From NCBI RefSeq assembly GCF_022867795.2, contig NZ_CP107006.1, positions 310,001 through 374,000 on the forward strand: a stretch of DNA of 64,000 nucleotides, read 5' to 3'. Positions within the stretch are counted from its first letter, which is position 1. Each line of letters begins with the position of its first letter. Position numbers and translations under genes: made by a program. A model generated the notes under the pieces. It saw only the letters and a list, made by a program, of their open reading frames with translations. It did no database searches and had not been told where the DNA came from. Below, piece by piece: positions 10,142 to 19,527 of this stretch. The stretch comes from Chitinophaga horti. Lineage in GTDB: Bacteria > Bacteroidota > Bacteroidia > Chitinophagales > Chitinophagaceae.

Positions 10142-13100
10142 ATGGCCATTAAGAAAGAAAATCGTCCTAAATCAAATTTTAGCAGCATTACCATTAGCCT
10201 CGCTTCACCGGACACCATCCTGGAGCGCTCTTATGGAGAGGTGCTGAAACCTGAGACCATCAACTACCGTACTTACAAGCCGGAGCGTGATGGTTTGTTC
10301 TGTGAGAGGATATTCGGCCCTGTAAAGGATTACGAATGCTATTGCGGAAAGTACAAACGTATCCGCTATAAAGGCATCGTGTGCGACCGCTGCGGTGTTG
10401 AAGTAACGGAGAAGAAAGTACGCCGCGAAAGAATGGGTCACATCCGTCTGGTTGTGCCTGTTGTACATATCTGGTATTTCAAATCACTTCCTAATAAAAT
10501 CGGCTACCTCCTGGGTATGTCATCCAAAAAACTGGAAACAATCGTGTACTATGAAAGGTACGTGATCATCCAGGCGGGTGTTAAACAGGAGAAAGGCATG
10601 AACTATGGCGATCTGCTGACTGAAGAAGAGTACCTGGATATCCTGGATACCCTTCCGAAAGACAACCAGTTGCTGCCGGACGAAGATCCGAACAAGTTCA
10701 TCGCTAAAATGGGTGCGGAAGCAGTAGAAATGATGCTGGCAAGGATCGACCTGGACAGCCTTTCTTATGCACTTCGTAACCAGGCCGCTACTGAAACTTC
10801 TCAACAACGTAAAGCTGAGGCCCTGAAACGCCTGAGCGTTGTGGAAGCTTTCCGTGAAGCTAACATTCGCGTAGAAAACCGTCCTGAATGGATGGTAATG
10901 CAATATATCCCGGTTGTACCGCCAGAACTGCGCCCATTGGTGCCGTTGGATGGTGGCCGTTTTGCGTCTTCCGACCTGAACGACCTGTACCGCCGTGTGA
11001 TCATCCGTAACAACCGTCTCAAACGCCTGATCGAGATCAAGGCGCCTGAGGTGATCCTGCGTAACGAAAAACGTATGCTGCAGGAAGCGGTGGATTCCCT
11101 GTTCGATAACTCCAGGAAATCCAACGCTGTTAAAGCGGAAGGCGGTCGCGCCCTGAAATCCCTGTCAGACGTACTGAAAGGTAAACAAGGTCGTTTCCGT
11201 CAGAACTTGCTCGGTAAACGTGTGGACTACTCCGGTCGTTCTGTAATCGTGGTAGGCCCTGAGCTGAAGCTGCACGAATGTGGTCTTCCGAAAGATATGG
11301 CTGCTGAATTGTTCAAACCATTCATCATCCGTAAACTGATCGAAAGAGGCATCGTTAAAACCGTAAAATCGGCTAAGAAGCTGGTAGACCGTAAAGAAGC
11401 GGTGGTTTGGGACATCCTGGAGAACGTACTAAAAGGTCACCCGGTGATGCTTAACCGTGCTCCGACCCTTCACCGTTTGTCCATCCAGGCTTTCCAGCCT
11501 AAACTGGTGGAAGGTAAAGCGATCCAGCTGCACCCGCTCGTGTGTTCTGCGTTCAACGCCGACTTCGATGGTGACCAGATGGCGGTACACGTGCCTTTGA
11601 GCAACGCCGCGATCCTGGAAGCCCAGCTGCTGATGCTGTCTTCTCACAACATTCTCAACCCGCAGAACGGTACGCCGATCACCCTGCCTTCACAGGACAT
11701 GGTTCTCGGTCTGTACTACATCTCTAAAGGCAAGAAGAGCACTGCTACCGAAATCGTAAAAGGTGAAGGTAAAGCGTTCTACTCTGCAGAAGAGGTGATC
11801 ATCGCTCACAACGAAGGCCGTGTAGATCTGCACGCGCACATCAGGGTGAAAGCGGAAGTGAGGAATGAAGAAGGTGAACTTCAATTCAAACTGATCGAAA
11901 CTACTGTTGGTCGCGTACTGTTCAACCAGTTCGTACCAAGAGACGCCGGTTATGTAAACGCATTGCTGACGAAGAAGTCACTGCGCGAAATCATCGGTGA
12001 CATCATCAAAGCGACCGACATTCCTAAAACTGCTAAGTTCCTGGACGATATCAAGCAACTTGGTTTCCGTACAGCTTTCCGTGGTGGTCTGTCGTTCAAC
12101 ATCAATGACCTGATCATCCCAGAGGTGAAACAGCAGATGATCGATGGCGCTGCCGGTGAAGTAGACGAGGTTTGGGATAACTATAACATGGGTCTGATCA
12201 CGAATAACGAACGTTATAACCAGATTATCGATATCTGGTCTCGTGTGGATACCAAAGTAACAGAAACGCTGATCCGTGAGCTGGCAAATGATAAACAGGG
12301 CTTCAACTCTGTATATATGATGCTTGACTCTGGTGCACGTGGTTCTAAACAGCAGATCAAACAGCTGGCTGGTTTAAGGGGTCTGATGGCGAAACCGCGT
12401 AAGAGTGGTTCTACCGGTTCCGAGATCATTGAAAACCCGATCCTGTCCAACTTTAAGGATGGTCTGAACGTATTGGAATACTTCATCTCTACGCACGGTG
12501 CCCGTAAGGGTCTTGCGGATACGGCACTGAAAACCGCGGATGCGGGTTACCTGACCCGTCGTCTGGTGGACGTAGCACAAGACGTGGTTATCACCGAAGA
12601 AGATTGTGGTACCCTCCGTGGTATCGCTACTTCTGCGCTGAAAGACAACGAAGAGGTGGTTGAACCGCTGTATGACCGTATTCTCGGCCGTACTTCCCTG
12701 CACGATGTATTTGATCCTCACACCGAGGAGCTGCTCATCGCAGGTGGCGAACAGATCACAGAAGAAATTGCCAAACGCATCGAAGACAGCACAATCGAAA
12801 CTGTTGAAATCCGCTCTGTACTGACTTGTGAAAGCCGTCGTGGTGTGTGTGTAAGGTGTTATGGTAAAAACCTGGCGACAGGTTATACCGCGCAACGTGG
12901 TGATGCTGTAGGTATCATCGCCGCACAGTCCATCGGTGAGCCAGGTACACAGCTGACACTTCGTACCTTCCACGTGGGTGGTGTTGCCGGCTCTACTTCG
13001 GTTGAGTCTACACTGACTGCGAAATTCGATGGTACTATACAATTCGATGGTCTGCGTACCACTACTTACGAAAACAATGAAGGCGAAAAAGTACAGGTAG

Positions 13101-14437
13101 TAATCGGCCGTACGGGTGAGCTCAGGATCATGGACGTGAAAAACGACCGCCTGCTGATCACCAACAACATCCCTTATGGTTCTACACTGGTTGTTAAAGA
13201 CGGCCAGAAAGTAGCGAAAGGTGATCCGATCTGCTCCTGGGACCCTTATAACGCCGTTATCGTTTCCGAAATCGCTGGTAAGATCCGTTTCGAAAGCATC
13301 ATCGAAGGTATCACCTTCCGTGAAGAGGCCGACGAGCAAACAGGTCACCGTGAGAAAGTGGTTATCGAGACGAAAGACAAGAACAAGATACCTTCCCTGT
13401 ATGTTGATGGCAACAAAGAGGTGAAATCATACAACCTTCCGGTTGGCTCACACATCGTAATTGAAGAAGCGGAAGCAGTAAAAGCAGGCCAGGTAATCGT
13501 TAAGATTCCACGTGTGCTTGGTAAACTCCGTGACATCACCGGTGGTCTGCCGCGCGTAACTGAGTTGTTCGAAGCCCGTAACCCGAGCAACCCTGCGATC
13601 GTTTCTGAGATCGACGGCGTTGTAACCTTCGGTAACATCAAACGTGGTAACCGTGAGATCATCATCGAAAGCCGCGAGCAGCATGTGAAGAAATACCTGG
13701 TGCCGTTAACACGTCACATCCTGGTACAGGACGGTGACTTCGTGAAAGCTGGCCACCCGCTGTCCGATGGTTCTACTACACCTGCAGACATCCTCGCAAT
13801 TAAAGGTCCGTTCGCCGTACAGGAATACCTGGTGAATGAGATCCAGGAGGTATACCGTTTACAGGGTGTAAAAATCAACGACAAACACATCGAGGTGATC
13901 GTTCGCCAGATGATGCGTAAAGTAACTATCGAAGATCCGGGAGATACCCGCTTCCTCGAAGGTGATACTACCGATAAATTCGAGTTCTTTGAAGAAAACG
14001 ATAACATCTTCGATAAGAAGGTGGTAACGGAAGCCGGTGAGTCAGCTAACCTGAAAGCTGGTCAGATCGTGACCCTGCGCCAGGTTCGTGAAGAAAACTC
14101 ACTGCTGCGCCGTGCTGACAAGCGCCTGGTTGAATTCCGCGATGCAAATCCGGCTACTTCCAGCCCGCTGTTGCTCGGTATCACCAAGGCTTCACTCGGT
14201 ACGCACAGCTGGATCTCTGCAGCGTCCTTCCAGGAAACAACCAAAGTACTGTCTTCTGCAGCCATCAACGGTAAAACAGATGACATGCTCGGCCTGAAAG
14301 AAAACGTTATCACAGGTCACCTGATCCCTGCTGGTACTGGTCTGCGTGAATTTGAGAACATGATCGTAGGTTCGAAAGAAGAGTACGACATCCTCTCATC
14401 TTCTAAAGAAGTATTCCAGTTCGACGAGGAAGAATAG
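10142..14437 (+). CDS. rpoC: DNA-directed RNA polymerase subunit beta'
   Basis: Beta' carries the catalytic Mg2+ site and the clamp. The 1431-aa protein shows the N-terminal zinc ribbon ([19 protein letters not shown], about residues 65-83), the active-site loop [14 protein letters not shown] (about residues 473-486), the trigger-loop/bridge-helix region and the second zinc site ([13 protein letters not shown], near residue 899). The C-terminal segment ending in FQFDEEE is also present. It is the last gene of the operon and is closed by a strong terminator. Confidence 0.99.
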   Translation: MAIKKENRPKSNFSSITISLASPDTILERSYGEVLKPETINYRTYKPERDGLFCERIFGPVKDYECYCGKYKRIRYKGIVCDRCGVEVTEKKVRRERMGHIRLVVPVVHIWYFKSLPNKIGYLLGMSSKKLETIVYYERYVIIQAGVKQEKGMNYGDLLTEEEYLDILDTLPKDNQLLPDEDPNKFIAKMGAEAVEMMLARIDLDSLSYALRNQAATETSQQRKAEALKRLSVVEAFREANIRVENRPEWMVMQYIPVVPPELRPLVPLDGGRFASSDLNDLYRRVIIRNNRLKRLIEIKAPEVILRNEKRMLQEAVDSLFDNSRKSNAVKAEGGRALKSLSDVLKGKQGRFRQNLLGKRVDYSGRSVIVVGPELKLHECGLPKDMAAELFKPFIIRKLIERGIVKTVKSAKKLVDRKEAVVWDILENVLKGHPVMLNRAPTLHRLSIQAFQPKLVEGKAIQLHPLVCSAFNADFDGDQMAVHVPLSNAAILEAQLLMLSSHNILNPQNGTPITLPSQDMVLGLYYISKGKKSTATEIVKGEGKAFYSAEEVIIAHNEGRVDLHAHIRVKAEVRNEEGELQFKLIETTVGRVLFNQFVPRDAGYVNALLTKKSLREIIGDIIKATDIPKTAKFLDDIKQLGFRTAFRGGLSFNINDLIIPEVKQQMIDGAAGEVDEVWDNYNMGLITNNERYNQIIDIWSRVDTKVTETLIRELANDKQGFNSVYMMLDSGARGSKQQIKQLAGLRGLMAKPRKSGSTGSEIIENPILSNFKDGLNVLEYFISTHGARKGLADTALKTADAGYLTRRLVDVAQDVVITEEDCGTLRGIATSALKDNEEVVEPLYDRILGRTSLHDVFDPHTEELLIAGGEQITEEIAKRIEDSTIETVEIRSVLTCESRRGVCVRCYGKNLATGYTAQRGDAVGIIAAQSIGEPGTQLTLRTFHVGGVAGSTSVESTLTAKFDGTIQFDGLRTTTYENNEGEKVQVVIGRTGELRIMDVKNDRLLITNNIPYGSTLVVKDGQKVAKGDPICSWDPYNAVIVSEIAGKIRFESIIEGITFREEADEQTGHREKVVIETKDKNKIPSLYVDGNKEVKSYNLPVGSHIVIEEAEAVKAGQVIVKIPRVLGKLRDITGGLPRVTELFEARNPSNPAIVSEIDGVVTFGNIKRGNREIIIESREQHVKKYLVPLTRHILVQDGDFVKAGHPLSDGSTTPADILAIKGPFAVQEYLVNEIQEVYRLQGVKINDKHIEVIVRQMMRKVTIEDPGDTRFLEGDTTDKFEFFEENDNIFDKKVVTEAGESANLKAGQIVTLRQVREENSLLRRADKRLVEFRDANPATSSPLLLGITKASLGTHSWISAASFQETTKVLSSAAINGKTDDMLGLKENVITGHLIPAGTGLREFENMIVGSKEEYDILSSSKEVFQFDEEE

Positions 14438-14475
14438 TTTTGTTTTTTGCTCAAACGAGTAATGATAGAGAAAGA

Positions 14476-14503
14476 AAAGGGAAGCGTTATGCTTCCCTTT
14501 TTT
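14476..14503 (+). terminator. Terminator of the rpoBC operon
   Basis: AAGGGAAGC-GTTAT-GCTTCCCTT with a run of T from 14498. It ends the long ribosomal/RNAP transcript. Confidence 0.9.
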
Positions 14504-14604
14504 ATTGCCGGTAACTCGCATATCCTGAATTAACCATCATTTATCCCAAAACATTTCCTGCTGTGTGATCAATTGGCTATTTTTCAAAAAAATAATCACA
14601 CGTC

Positions 14605-15618
14605 ATGCGATTTCCCAAGAAGAGCCTGTTGATGGCCAGCCTGTTAATGCCTTTCACCATGCAAACACAAGCCCAGTTGAAGCTGGATAACTATGTCATA
14701 CCTTCCGGCAAACCCGGTGCAGCTGTCGGTAAAGTGATCACCAGCGGTAAAGCGTTGGTTACCGGCGATACATCCGGCTTATTTATGATCAGTAAAAATA
14801 CCCTTCGCCTTAAGAAGAACAAGTCGCTGCCAGCCGGTGCGTATAAGTTTGAAGTGGCGATTGCAGCCGGTGACGAGAAAGGCACATTCACCCTTGTAAA
14901 AGATGAATTTCATCAGAATAAAGTAATAGCGCATCGCGGTGCGTGGAAGAACCAACCGGGTAGTCAAAACTCGTTATCTTCTTTGAAAGATGCGATCAAA
15001 CTGGGTTGCGCCGGTTCTGAGTTTGATGTATGGTTATCATCCGACGAAAAGCTCGTACTCTCTCACGATGCTGAAATTGGCGGTAAAGTGGTAGAGAAAA
15101 CGCCGCTTGCCGAACTGCAAACCATTCAGCTTGACAACGGCGATCGTGTGCCTACGCTGGAAGAGTACCTGGATGAAGGTATGAAGCAGAACGGCACTAA
15201 ACTCGTGCTGGAACTGAAGCCCTCTAAAGTAAGCAAGGAGCGTGGCAAACAGCTGGCCGCATCCGCAGTGGAAATGGTGAGAGCAAAACAAGCGCAGGGC
15301 TGGATCCTGTACATTAGTTTCGATTATGACATCCTGTTAAAAATATTGGAGCTGGACCCATATGCGAAAGTGGCTTACCTCAATGGTGAGAAAAGCCCGG
15401 CGCAACTAAAGGCCGATAAAATCTGGGGCTTCGATTACAACTATGGCGTTGTAAACAAAGACATCAGCATCCTTAAAGACGCGCGCAGCAAAGGTATTAC
15501 CACCAATGTGTGGACTGTGAACAAGGCCGAACAGATGGACCAGCTGCTAAACGCCGGCGTGGATTTTTTGACTACCGACGAACCGGAACTGGCATTGGAA
15601 AAAGTAAAAACTAAATAA
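14605..15618 (+). CDS. Secreted glycerophosphodiester phosphodiesterase with cadherin-like N-domain
   Basis: The GDPD family cleaves glycerophosphodiesters to glycerol-3-phosphate and an alcohol. The 337-aa product starts with a signal peptide (cleavage near QTQAQ), then a short cadherin-like beta domain (about residues 28-100), then the TIM-barrel catalytic part. Visible motifs are H110-R111-G, N122, E139-x-D141 (SEFDVWL) and H154-D155 (LSHD), matching the GDPD metal/substrate set. One difference: the usual Glu before Asn in the 'PEN' motif is Gln (GSQNSL). The gene stands alone between two terminators. Substrate cannot be told from sequence. Confidence 0.88.
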   Translation: MRFPKKSLLMASLLMPFTMQTQAQLKLDNYVIPSGKPGAAVGKVITSGKALVTGDTSGLFMISKNTLRLKKNKSLPAGAYKFEVAIAAGDEKGTFTLVKDEFHQNKVIAHRGAWKNQPGSQNSLSSLKDAIKLGCAGSEFDVWLSSDEKLVLSHDAEIGGKVVEKTPLAELQTIQLDNGDRVPTLEEYLDEGMKQNGTKLVLELKPSKVSKERGKQLAASAVEMVRAKQAQGWILYISFDYDILLKILELDPYAKVAYLNGEKSPAQLKADKIWGFDYNYGVVNKDISILKDARSKGITTNVWTVNKAEQMDQLLNAGVDFLTTDEPELALEKVKTK

Positions 15619-15627
15619 TTTTTGAAA

Positions 15628-15711
15628 GCGGGAAGCATGGCGAAAGCCTCTTCCCGCCTGAAATTTCGATCGTCATGCTTGAAAAGATCGTTAATAACCA
15701 GCTTTTCAAGC
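15628..15711 (+). terminator. Two consecutive hairpins after the GDPD gene
   Basis: GCGGGAAG/CTTCCCGC (15628-15657, with an inner GGC-GAAA-GCC stem) is followed by GCTTGAAAAG/CTTTTCAAGC (15677-15711). Neither has a long T-run, so termination is inferred from position. Confidence 0.55.
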
Positions 15712-15802
15712 GCTAACCGGTATTTTAACCTTTTTTATTATTTCAAAAACCTTATTTTAGCCCTTCAAAATTATTTTAAGGAGTCAAAACCTACCTCTTA
15801 AC

Positions 15803-16414
15803 ATGATCATTCATCAACAAATTGTGAAAAACGGATTTTTACTTATCGCGATTGCCGGCTTCATGGCATCCTGCCAGCCGAAAGATAAAGCAGCTACGCA
15901 AGCTACCGGTGCCCAGCAGGCGGCAGGTGGTGCAGAAGCGGGTGGCGCTTTCAAGATCGCTTATGTAGACCTTGACTCCCTGGAATCGCACTACGAATAC
16001 TTTAAAGAAAAGAAAGCAGAACTGGAAAAACAACAGGAGCAGATAGAGAACGAGCTGAAAGCAAAAGCGAGGGTTTTACAGAACGAAGTGGCAGCGCTGC
16101 AACAAAGAGCGCAAAGCGGTCAGCTTAGCCAGGTAGAAGGCCAGGCGGCTGAAAGAGAATTGATGCAGAAGAACCAGCAACTGGAACTTACCCGTCAGCA
16201 AAGACAACAGTCTTACATGCAGCAGGAAGCACAGTTTAACGACGACCTGCAGAATAAACTCGATTCCTTCCTGCAGGGTTATAACAAAGGCCGTTATGCG
16301 TATATTTTCTCTTACAGGAAAGGTGCGAGCAACATCCTTTACAAAGACACTCAGTACGATATTACTGCCGATGTTATTAAAGGCCTGAATGACCTGGGTA
16401 ACACCAAAAAATAG
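15803..16414 (+). CDS. OmpH/Skp-like lipoprotein
   Basis: OmpH/Skp proteins are periplasmic chaperones for outer-membrane proteins. The 203-aa product has a lipoprotein signal ending in ASC (Cys about residue 24), an Ala/Gly/Gln-rich linker and the start of the OmpH domain (FKIAYVDLDSLESHYEYFKE). A long coiled coil rich in Gln, Glu and Lys (about residues 70-160) follows, and then the C-terminal beta part with AYIFSYRKGASNILYKD. The layout matches OmpH except for the lipid anchor, which is common in Bacteroidota. It is monocistronic, ending at a strong terminator. Confidence 0.85.
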   Translation: MIIHQQIVKNGFLLIAIAGFMASCQPKDKAATQATGAQQAAGGAEAGGAFKIAYVDLDSLESHYEYFKEKKAELEKQQEQIENELKAKARVLQNEVAALQQRAQSGQLSQVEGQAAERELMQKNQQLELTRQQRQQSYMQQEAQFNDDLQNKLDSFLQGYNKGRYAYIFSYRKGASNILYKDTQYDITADVIKGLNDLGNTKK

Positions 16415-16434
16415 CATCTTAAAAATAGGAGTAG

Positions 16435-16474
16435 AAATCCCGGTACCGTTATGTGCCGGGATTTCTCTTTTTTT
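16435..16474 (+). terminator. Terminator after the OmpH-like gene
   Basis: AAATCCCGG (16435-16443) pairs perfectly with CCGGGATTT (16456-16464), followed by CTC and seven T. Confidence 0.9.
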
Positions 16475-16545
16475 GTCCTGATGAGATATATTTTATATTT
16501 TATTCCTACATTGACAGCCAATCACACCTTTTTCAATCAACATTC

Positions 16546-17973
16546 ATGTCATCAATCAACCAGAACGAAACCGCATCCTTTAAGCCTAGTTTAGGTTTGC
16601 TGGATGCCACCATGATCGTGGCGGGCTCCATGATCGGCTCCGGGATTTTCATCGTATCTTCTGAAATTGCCCGTAGCGTAGGCTCTGCCGGCTGGCTTAT
16701 GGCCATGTGGATACTAACCGGCGTAGTTACACTTATCGCTGCGCTGAGTTACGGCGAGCTATCCGGTATGTTCCCTAAAGCGGGCGGACAGTACGTTTAC
16801 CTGCGCGAAGCCTACAATCCATTCATCGCCTTCCTGTTCGGCTGGACGCAATTCGGCGTGATACAGACAGGCACCATCGCGGCCGTGGCCGTAGCGTTTG
16901 CGAAATATACCGCTTACCTGTGGCCTGCCGTGAGTGAGAACAATATTCTGCTGGACCTGGGCTGGTTAAAGATTACCGGCGCACAGTTGCTGGCAGTCGC
17001 GAGCGTGATATTGCTCACGTTTATTAATACACGCGGTGTAAAGAATGGTAAGATCATTCAAACCGTGTTTACCATCACCAAACTGGCGTCTCTCTTTGGG
17101 TTGATCATTTTCGGTCTCCTGTTAGGGGCGAAAGCGGAGATATGGAATGCGAACTGGGAAAACGCCTGGACGGCTCAGTCGATGAGTCTTGATAGTGCAG
17201 GGCAGCTGACTACGGCAGCATTAGGCGGCCTGGCCTTACTGGGTGCCATCTCTGTGTCTATGAAAGGTTCCCTGTTCAGCAGCGACGCCTGGAACAACGT
17301 TACCTTCATCGCCGCCGAAATTAAAAATCCCAATAAAAATATCGGTCGTGCCCTGTTCCTGGGAACGCTGATCGTGACCATTATTTATGTAGCCGCCAAC
17401 CTGATGTACCTGGCCGTAGTGCCATTCAACGAGATCGCTTTTGCGCCGCTCGACAGGGTAGGCGTGGTGGCTGCGGAGCGGATATTCGGAGGGGTAGGAC
17501 CGCACGTGATCGCCATCATGATCATGATCTCCACCTTCGGTTGTAATAACGGCCTTATACTTTCCGGTGCCCGTATCTACTACACAATGGCGGAAGATAA
17601 GTTGTTCTTTAAGAAAGCGGGCGTCTTGAACAAATACAGCGTACCAGCGTTTGGCCTGTGGGTGCAGTGTATCTGGACCTGTTTGCTGTGTTTGACCGGC
17701 CGTTATGGCGATCTGCTGGCGATGGTGATTTTTGGCGTGCTGGTGTTTTACATCCTCACCATTGCAGGCATCTTTATCCTGCGTAAAAGGCAACCGAACG
17801 CACCACGTCCTTACAAGGCTTTCGGTTACCCCGTATTGCCGGCATTGTACATCGGCGTAGCCTTTTCACTGGCGGTATTACTGCTCGTATTCGAAAGCAA
17901 TTTCGCACTGGCCGGCCTTGGTATCATCCTGATAGGCATACCACTTTACTTTATCGCGAAGAAATCGTCGTAA
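16546..17973 (+). CDS. APC-family amino acid permease
   Basis: The 475-aa protein is an inner-membrane amino-acid transporter or exchanger with about 12 transmembrane segments. The first helix has the APC signature MIVAGSMIGSGIF (unwound G-S-G substrate site). SYGELSGMFPKAGGQYVYLREAY, the second family signature, follows, and later TFGCNNGLILSGARIYYTMA. Met at 16546 is chosen because an earlier in-frame ATG (16453) lies inside the preceding terminator. The LAT/YfnA-like subgroup fits best. Substrate cannot be assigned. A terminator follows the stop by 22 bp. Confidence 0.9.
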   Translation: MSSINQNETASFKPSLGLLDATMIVAGSMIGSGIFIVSSEIARSVGSAGWLMAMWILTGVVTLIAALSYGELSGMFPKAGGQYVYLREAYNPFIAFLFGWTQFGVIQTGTIAAVAVAFAKYTAYLWPAVSENNILLDLGWLKITGAQLLAVASVILLTFINTRGVKNGKIIQTVFTITKLASLFGLIIFGLLLGAKAEIWNANWENAWTAQSMSLDSAGQLTTAALGGLALLGAISVSMKGSLFSSDAWNNVTFIAAEIKNPNKNIGRALFLGTLIVTIIYVAANLMYLAVVPFNEIAFAPLDRVGVVAAERIFGGVGPHVIAIMIMISTFGCNNGLILSGARIYYTMAEDKLFFKKAGVLNKYSVPAFGLWVQCIWTCLLCLTGRYGDLLAMVIFGVLVFYILTIAGIFILRKRQPNAPRPYKAFGYPVLPALYIGVAFSLAVLLLVFESNFALAGLGIILIGIPLYFIAKKSS

Positions 17974-17995
17974 CCCACGACTGCAATAGATTTGA

Positions 17996-18030
17996 AGCCT
18001 GCCGCAATATTGTGGCAGGCTCTTTTTTTT
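17996..18030 (+). terminator. Terminator after the permease
   Basis: AGCCTGCC (17996-18003) pairs with GGCAGGCT (18014-18021), followed by C and eight T. Confidence 0.92.
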
Positions 18031-18041
18031 ACGTCTTATCA

Positions 18042-18367
18042 TGACAAAAAAATATCCTTACTGCATGACCACCGCAGTGACCTTTACGAAATTTGAGTCA
18101 GAACCCTGAATGATTAGTGAATAGACAGACCGGAAAAAAAGACACTATGTTAACTTAAAAAGGAGCGAGGACACAGCTGGCAATGCTTAACCCGAAATTC
18201 TTCTGAAAGGACTTGTTTTTCTATATATATACTTTCTCTGCAGCCGTATTACCAATGGTGGTAGAGACCAGGTTATGGAGTTGCGATTCGTCATTGAAAA
18301 GCGCTCTATAGAGAACCATTAAAAGCCTACACAATTGCATTCTCGAACATTCACATGATTTTACAAT
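18042..18367 (+). other. Non-coding stretch ahead of a terminator; possible structured RNA
   Basis: No credible ORF lies here, yet the stretch ends in a very good intrinsic terminator pointing +. That implies a transcript that is not a protein gene. Complementary segments support folding: AATGGT (around 18254) with ACCATT (around 18316), TAGAG with CTCTA inside it, and AATGC (around 18183) with GCATT (around 18341). A 6S-like or other small RNA is possible. I cannot match it to a known family and no clear TAnnTTTG promoter was found. Confidence 0.35.
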
Positions 18368-18397
18368 AAGCGCAAAGTTTCCACTTTGCGCTTTTTT
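18368..18397 (+). terminator. Terminator with no coding gene upstream
   Basis: AAGCGCAAAGT (18368-18378) pairs perfectly with ACTTTGCGCTT (18383-18393) around TTCC, followed by more T. It lies 338 bp beyond the previous terminator. Confidence 0.88.
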
Positions 18398-18500
18398 GTG
18401 CCCCAAAGTGACCTATGTTAACGAATTATGAACTCCGTTTTTGCATTAGGACTTCTCCTTTTCCTCAGCGTACTCTTTCCGGAAATTGATTCATACCATC

Positions 18501-19418
18501 ATGAAAATCGACGAAGCCCTCCTGGCGAAATATTTTAAAGGTACGTGCAACGAAGCCGAACAGGCGGTCGTAGAAGCGTACATCGCCAGTGGTGACACGC
18601 CGGAGCTGGATGCGTTGATGCGTAATGTATGGGAGGAAAAAGCAGTGCCGGTTAAACGGATGCATCGCACCTGGTACGCCGCCGCAGCTGCCGTATTAGC
18701 GTTTGGAATTGTGTGTGGATGGGCCTGGCAGCGTAATAGCCACCGCAAACAAATGGCAGTATTACAGTCAGTAAAAGATACGCTTTATAACGCGTCGCCC
18801 AATGTGAAACGGGTAACCCTGCCCGATGGCTCACGCATCCTGTTAGGCGCTTATACGCAAGTGGTTTATCACCCGGAGGCCGTGCGGGAAGTTTGGTTGC
18901 AGGGCGAGGCCTTCTTTGATGTGCGTGCAGACGAGCAGCATCCGTTTTATGTGCATACCGATTCGTTGACGACGACGGTACTGGGCACCACGTTCAACAT
19001 ATCAACCCGCAACCGCGCCAATGGAAGTATTGAAGTCAGCCTGTTTACGGGGCGTATTGCCATAAAGGTGAAAGAGGGAAACATTGCTTTTGCACAGACA
19101 TTGCGGCCCGGAGAGATGGTTTCTTATCGTAAAGGTACAATGCCGTTAGCGCCCGGTAAGTTCAAAGCAAATGAAGTGTTAGACTGGCGCACCGGTAAGT
19201 TGATTTTTGAAAATACCACTTTGGAAGATGCGTTTGCACGCCTGCAAAGCCGCTTCGGATGTCACATTCAGGTAGAGGACGAACAGTTAATGAAGAAGAA
19301 AGTATCAGCCGAATTTACCCCCGGCACCAGTGTGGAAAGCATTTTACAATCCCTTAGTTACGTACATCAATTTAGCTATACACAAACATCGCATCAAACA
19401 TTTATCGTCGGTAAATAA
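18501..19418 (+). CDS. FecR family anti-sigma/sensor protein
   Basis: FecR proteins sit in the inner membrane and relay a signal from a TonB receptor's STN domain to an ECF sigma factor. The 305-aa product has a cytosolic N-terminal helical part (LLAKYFKGTCNEAEQAVVEAYI) and a single membrane span (about residues 58-75). The periplasmic FecR domain follows (VKRVTLPDGSRILLGAYTQVVY, WLQGEAFFDV), then the DUF4974-like C-terminal domain (LIFENTTLEDAFARLQSRFGCHI). ATG 18501 is chosen over an upstream TTG. The expected sigma gene is not upstream; the receptor gene follows. The nearest ECF sigma is at 26,485 on the other strand. Confidence 0.9.
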   Translation: MKIDEALLAKYFKGTCNEAEQAVVEAYIASGDTPELDALMRNVWEEKAVPVKRMHRTWYAAAAAVLAFGIVCGWAWQRNSHRKQMAVLQSVKDTLYNASPNVKRVTLPDGSRILLGAYTQVVYHPEAVREVWLQGEAFFDVRADEQHPFYVHTDSLTTTVLGTTFNISTRNRANGSIEVSLFTGRIAIKVKEGNIAFAQTLRPGEMVSYRKGTMPLAPGKFKANEVLDWRTGKLIFENTTLEDAFARLQSRFGCHIQVEDEQLMKKKVSAEFTPGTSVESILQSLSYVHQFSYTQTSHQTFIVGK

Positions 19419-19527
19419 GTAAACATTTTATCGTTAGCCAATCGTGAAGTACTGCCAGGCAGCGCTATCGGGCGAGCCATGTTCGTACGGCATCCATTCA
19501 ATTATCAACATAAATAAGTTAAAACGT

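Noticed and set aside
12374..13348. 324-aa antisense ORF within rpoC
   Set aside because: Shadow of the biased codon use in rpoC; Thr/Arg/Phe-rich composition with no domain.
18221..18406. Minus-strand 61-aa ORF upstream of fecR
   Set aside because: It overlaps the terminator stem, shows no protein-like features, and is better explained by structured non-coding sequence.
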